64,000 nucleotides of DNA from Paraburkholderia sp. (GTDB lineage Bacteria; Pseudomonadota; Gammaproteobacteria; Burkholderiales; Burkholderiaceae): NCBI RefSeq assembly GCF_028283785.1, contig NZ_JAPWKB010000019.1:888001-952000 (forward strand). Reading direction: 5' to 3'. The first letter of the stretch is position 1. Every line of letters begins with the position of its first letter. The notes beneath the pieces were generated by a model. The model did no database searches. It was not told the origin of the DNA and saw only the letters and a list, made by a program, of their open reading frames with translations. A program made the translations under genes and the position numbers. Positions 61,040 through 64,000 of the stretch are shown here, piece by piece.

Positions 61040-62224
61040 TTGATCAACGCAGCGCTTGTCGGCATCGACTTCGGTAAGATCGATTTCGAAGCCAGTCTCG
61101 AAGAACTCAGCCTGCTCGCGCAAAGCGCGGGTGCCCATCCTGCCGTTACGCTCACCGGCCGCCGTTCCAGTCCCGACGCAGCAATGTTCGTCGGTAGCGG
61201 CAAAGCCGAAGAGCTGCGCCTCGCGTGCGAAGCGAACGACATCGAGCTCGTCATTTTCAATCATGCTCTTGCGCCCGCCCAGCAGCGCAATCTGGAGCGC
61301 GCGCTTAACAGACGCGTGATCGACCGGACGAGCCTGATCCTCGACATCTTTGCGCAACGCGCACGCAGCCACGAAGGCAAGCTGCAGGTCGAACTCGCAC
61401 AACTTCAATATCTGTCCACGCGGCTGATCCGCGCATGGACTCACCTCGAACGTCAGAAAGGCGGTATCGGTTTGCGTGGCCCGGGTGAAACCCAGCTCGA
61501 AACCGACCGTCGTTTGATCGGGGAACGCATCAAGGCACTCAAGACGCGTCTGGAAAAGCTGCGGCGTCAGCACGGCACGCAACGTCGGGCGCGTCAGCGT
61601 AACCGCACGCTGTCGGTCTCGCTGGTCGGCTATACGAACGCGGGCAAGTCCACGCTGTTCAACGCGCTGACGAAGGCGCAGGCCTATGCGGCGGACCAGT
61701 TGTTCGCTACGCTCGACACCACCTCGCGGCGCGTGTATCTCGGCGATGAAGCCGGGCAGGTCGTGGTGTCGGACACGGTTGGTTTCATTCGCGAATTGCC
61801 TCACCAGTTGGTCGCCGCGTTTCGCGCCACGCTGGAAGAAACGATTCACGCCGACCTGCTGTTGCACGTGGTGGATGCGTCGAGCGCCGTGCGTCTCGAC
61901 CAGATCGACCAGGTGAACGAGGTGCTGCGCGAGATCGGCGCAGACACCATCCGGCAGGTTCTCGTGTTCAACAAGATCGACGCGGTGCCGGAGTTGGCGG
62001 CCCGCGGCGACGCGGTCGAGCGGGATGAATATGGTAATATTTCGCGCGTCTTTTTGAGCGCGCGCACGGGGCAGGGGCTCGATACATTGCGCGCTGCCAT
62101 CGCCGAAATCGCTACGGCCGACTCTCTTTCCGACGCGCCGCGCGTCTTGCCGGAAGATGACCGGTCCAACGCCTCTGGCGACGACCACACAGATCCGGGC
62201 ACAGACCCGTTCCAATTGCATTGA
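61040..62224 (+). CDS. hflX: Ribosome-splitting GTPase HflX
   Basis: A GTPase of about 394 residues that rescues stalled ribosomes. It has an N-terminal nucleotide-binding-like domain (VTLTGRRSSPDAAMFVGSGKAEEL), a helical linker (GPGETQLETDRRLIGERIKALKTRLEKL) and a G domain with GYTNAGKSTLF, DTVGFIRELPHQLV and NKID. The start is uncertain: TTG at 61040 (LINAALVGIDFGK) begins the conserved region, and TTG at 61025 is also in frame. There is no good ribosome site. Follows hfq by 75 bp. Confidence 0.94.
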   Translation: MINAALVGIDFGKIDFEASLEELSLLAQSAGAHPAVTLTGRRSSPDAAMFVGSGKAEELRLACEANDIELVIFNHALAPAQQRNLERALNRRVIDRTSLILDIFAQRARSHEGKLQVELAQLQYLSTRLIRAWTHLERQKGGIGLRGPGETQLETDRRLIGERIKALKTRLEKLRRQHGTQRRARQRNRTLSVSLVGYTNAGKSTLFNALTKAQAYAADQLFATLDTTSRRVYLGDEAGQVVVSDTVGFIRELPHQLVAAFRATLEETIHADLLLHVVDASSAVRLDQIDQVNEVLREIGADTIRQVLVFNKIDAVPELAARGDAVERDEYGNISRVFLSARTGQGLDTLRAAIAEIATADSLSDAPRVLPEDDRSNASGDDHTDPGTDPFQLH

Positions 62225-62254
62225 CCCGCTGTCTACTCTGGTGAACGAACACAG

Positions 62255-63670
62255 GTGAACGATTACAACGAGCGGAGTAACTGGTTGCGTCTGCGCGCCA
62301 TTCTTTCGATGAACGATCCGCGCTGGGGCCGGGGTGACGGCAACGGCGAGCGACAACGTCCGGTCGAACCCAAGAAGCCGCAAAACGGCAAGGACGGCGA
62401 AGGTCCGCCCGACCTCGACGAAATGTGGCGTGAATTCAATCGCAAGCTGAGCCGCGTCTTCGGTCGTAAGGGCGGCGGCGGTGCCGGTCGTCCGGATAAC
62501 GGTCGCGGCGCGCGCATCGGCGTGGGCATCGTGATCGGCGTGCTGATCGCCATCTATGTCGGCAGCGGCGTGTTCGTCGTCCAGGAAGGTCAGGCGGCGG
62601 TCGTGATGCAGTTCGGTCAGTACCGCTATACGGCCGCGCAAGGCGTGCACTGGCGTCTGCCGTATCCGTTCGAAAACCACGAGTTCGTCAATATCGGCCA
62701 GGTGCGTTCGGTGGAGATTGGTCGCAATAACGTCGTGCGCATGGCCAACGTGAAAGACGCGTCCATGCTCACGCACGACGGCGATATCGTCGATATGCGC
62801 TTTTCCGTGCAATACCAGATTTCGAAGCCGACGGATTTTCTGTTCCGCAGCGTCGATCCCGATCTGAGCGTGACGCAGGCGGCGCAAGCGGCCGTGCGTA
62901 CGCTGGTCGGTTCGCGTAGCACAGACGACATCCTCTATCAGGATCGCGAAGCAATCCGTCAGCAGCTGGTCGATTCGATCCAGCAATCGCTCGATACTTA
63001 CAAGACCGGTCTGTCCGTCACCGGTGTGACGATTCAGGGCGTGCAGGCGCCGGCGCAAGTGCAGGCCGCGTTCGACGAAGCCGGCAAGGTTCGCCAGGAA
63101 AACGATCGTGCGAAGACCGACGCGCAGAATTTTGCGAACGATCTGCTGCCGCGCACCGAAGCCGAATCGACGCGAATGATCGACGACGCGAAGACTTACA
63201 GCGACAAGGTCGTCGCTCAGGCACAAGCCGATGCCGAGCGCTACAAGCAGGTGTACGCGCAGTATTCGAAGGCGCCGGCGGTGGTCCGTCAGCGCATGTA
63301 CCTGGACACCATGCAACAGATCTATTCGAATACGACGAAGGTATTTGTCGACAGCAAGAGCGGCAATAACGTGCTGTATCTGCCACTCGACAAACTGGTC
63401 GACCTGACCCGCCAGCGCAATGCCGATGCCGCGAGCGCAGCGTCTGCCGCGCAGGCAGCGAATGCGCCCGCTAACGCGACGGCCGCGGCCAATGCTGGCA
63501 ACGCGGCGAATGCTCCGGCTGCTGCGCCGGCCAATGCCAACAGCCCCGCAACGGCTCCGGCCGCCGCGGCGAGCGCGGCAGCGCCGGCCAGCCAGGCGGC
63601 ATCCGCCGGCGACCCGCTGCGATCGCGCGAATCGTTTCGCAGCCGCGGCCGCGAAGACGACGTGCAATAA
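62255..63670 (+). CDS. hflK: FtsH protease modulator HflK
   Basis: A 471-residue prohibitin/SPFH-domain membrane protein. It has a Gly/Pro/charged cytoplasmic N-terminus, one transmembrane segment (about 88-109, IGVGIVIGVLIAIYVGSGVFVV), an SPFH domain (about 110-300) and a long helical region with the conserved YLDTMQQIYSNTTKVFVDSKSGNNVLYLPLDKLV. An Ala/Asn/Pro-rich tail (about 390-455) is low complexity. With HflC it forms the complex around FtsH. GTG at 62255 is used; ATG at 62309 (MNDPRWGRG) is the alternative. Confidence 0.95.
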   Translation: MNDYNERSNWLRLRAILSMNDPRWGRGDGNGERQRPVEPKKPQNGKDGEGPPDLDEMWREFNRKLSRVFGRKGGGGAGRPDNGRGARIGVGIVIGVLIAIYVGSGVFVVQEGQAAVVMQFGQYRYTAAQGVHWRLPYPFENHEFVNIGQVRSVEIGRNNVVRMANVKDASMLTHDGDIVDMRFSVQYQISKPTDFLFRSVDPDLSVTQAAQAAVRTLVGSRSTDDILYQDREAIRQQLVDSIQQSLDTYKTGLSVTGVTIQGVQAPAQVQAAFDEAGKVRQENDRAKTDAQNFANDLLPRTEAESTRMIDDAKTYSDKVVAQAQADAERYKQVYAQYSKAPAVVRQRMYLDTMQQIYSNTTKVFVDSKSGNNVLYLPLDKLVDLTRQRNADAASAASAAQAANAPANATAAANAGNAANAPAAAPANANSPATAPAAAASAAAPASQAASAGDPLRSRESFRSRGREDDVQ

Positions 63671-63682
63671 GGAGCGCAAATC

Positions 63683-64000
63683 ATGAATCGAATCATTGCG
63701 CTCGTTGTTGCGATCGTGATCGTGCTGTTCGTCGCGTCGTCGATGGTGTTCGTCGTCGATCAACGTCATATGGCCGTGTTGTCCGCGCGTGGCGGCGATG
63801 CGCCGACCTTGCTCGGCCCCGGCGTGCACGTGAAGTTGCCGCCGCCGTTGCAGTCGGTGATGCTGGTCGATAACCGCATCCAGAGCGTCGACGCACCGGA
63901 CGAAGACCGTTACGTCACCGCCGACAAAGCCGATCTGCTGGTCAATCCGGTCATCAAGTATCGGGTGACGGATCCGCTCAAGCTGTTCGCCGAAACGCGT
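63683..64000 (+). CDS. hflC: FtsH protease modulator HflC (5' part)
   Basis: The first 106 codons of HflC, cut off by the window edge. It begins MNRIIALVVAIVIVLFVASS, an N-terminal membrane segment, then VFVVDQRHMAVL starting the SPFH domain. The ATG at 63683 has AAGGAGCGCAAATC and lies 12 bp after the hflK stop. The frame is open to the last base. Confidence 0.95.
   Translation, partial: MNRIIALVVAIVIVLFVASSMVFVVDQRHMAVLSARGGDAPTLLGPGVHVKLPPPLQSVMLVDNRIQSVDAPDEDRYVTADKADLLVNPVIKYRVTDPLKLFAETR

Noticed and set aside
61019..63829. Minus-strand open frame of over 900 codons opposite hflX and hflK
   Set aside because: It is antisense to two conserved genes and crosses their intergenic gap; no domain is recognisable.
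1..64000. Mobile element, prophage, CRISPR, secretion or defence system
   Set aside because: No transposase, integrase, repeat-spacer array or defence domain was recognised anywhere. The window is conserved backbone.

Overview
The window looks like chromosomal backbone from a Burkholderiaceae bacterium, most likely Paraburkholderia or a close relative. The inference rests on high GC with strong GC3 bias (long antisense open frames everywhere), a dihydrolipoamide dehydrogenase carrying its own lipoyl domain, a polyhydroxyalkanoate phasin beside the pdh genes, an isc operon in beta-proteobacterial order, and a 34-bp perfect palindrome between aceF and lpdA that I remember as a dispersed Burkholderia/Paraburkholderia intergenic repeat. 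I see no rRNA, tRNA, insertion sequence, prophage, integrase, CRISPR array or toxin/secretion island. Nearly every gene is housekeeping and I did not find a convincing undescribed system. The most useful observations are regulatory or concern gene integrity.

Layout. 1-5.3 kb: pyruvate dehydrogenase complex (aceE 3' end, aceF, lpdA) ending at a terminator. 5.4-6.2 kb: phasin on the minus strand, with a strong promoter bracketed by two PhaR-like operators. 6.8-8.0 kb: D-Ala-D-Ala endopeptidase (pbpG type). 8.0-11.3 kb: an IclR regulator divergent from lutA-lutB-like lactate oxidation genes. 11.3-13.1 kb: glycine-rich lipoprotein, small membrane protein, low-molecular-weight tyrosine phosphatase. 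13.1-19.4 kb: complete isc operon iscR-iscS-iscU-iscA-hscB-hscA-fdx-iscX behind tandem IscR-type sites. 19.4-26.4 kb (minus strand): glycine-zipper protein, then lysS, prfB (with its programmed +1 frameshift), recJ and an RpfE-like gene. 26.7-33.2 kb: lipoprotein export (lolC, lolD), tatD, comEC, hydrolase. 33.5-38.1 kb: pyrG-kdsA-eno-ftsB. 38.2-40.2 kb (minus): lipoprotein, hslO, gamma-carbonic anhydrase. 40.4-47.9 kb: DUF455 protein, hydrolase, PHP phosphatase, YciO, M50 protease, trpS, methyltransferase, dapA. 48-49.9 kb: bamC and an MBL-fold hydrolase. 50.1-50.8 kb (minus): BI-1/YccA. 51-64 kb: ndk-rlmN-rodZ-like-ispG-hisS-yfgM-bamB-der-hfq-hflX-hflK-hflC (truncated by the window end).

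How the parts relate. The genes cover pyruvate-to-acetyl-CoA flux, Fe-S cluster assembly (which supplies IspG, RlmN, LutB and Fdx, all encoded here), translation (LysS, RF2, TrpS, HisS, RlmN, Der, HflX), and envelope biogenesis (LolCD, BamB, BamC, KdsA, RodZ, FtsB, YfgM). The notable defect is bamB, which is split by a one-base frameshift near 57987 while its neighbours are intact. It is either a real mutation or a sequence error.

Start codons were chosen from family length, Shine-Dalgarno spacing and promoter position. Uncertain ones are stated. All functional names come from recognising sequence motifs and families by eye; no database search was run.
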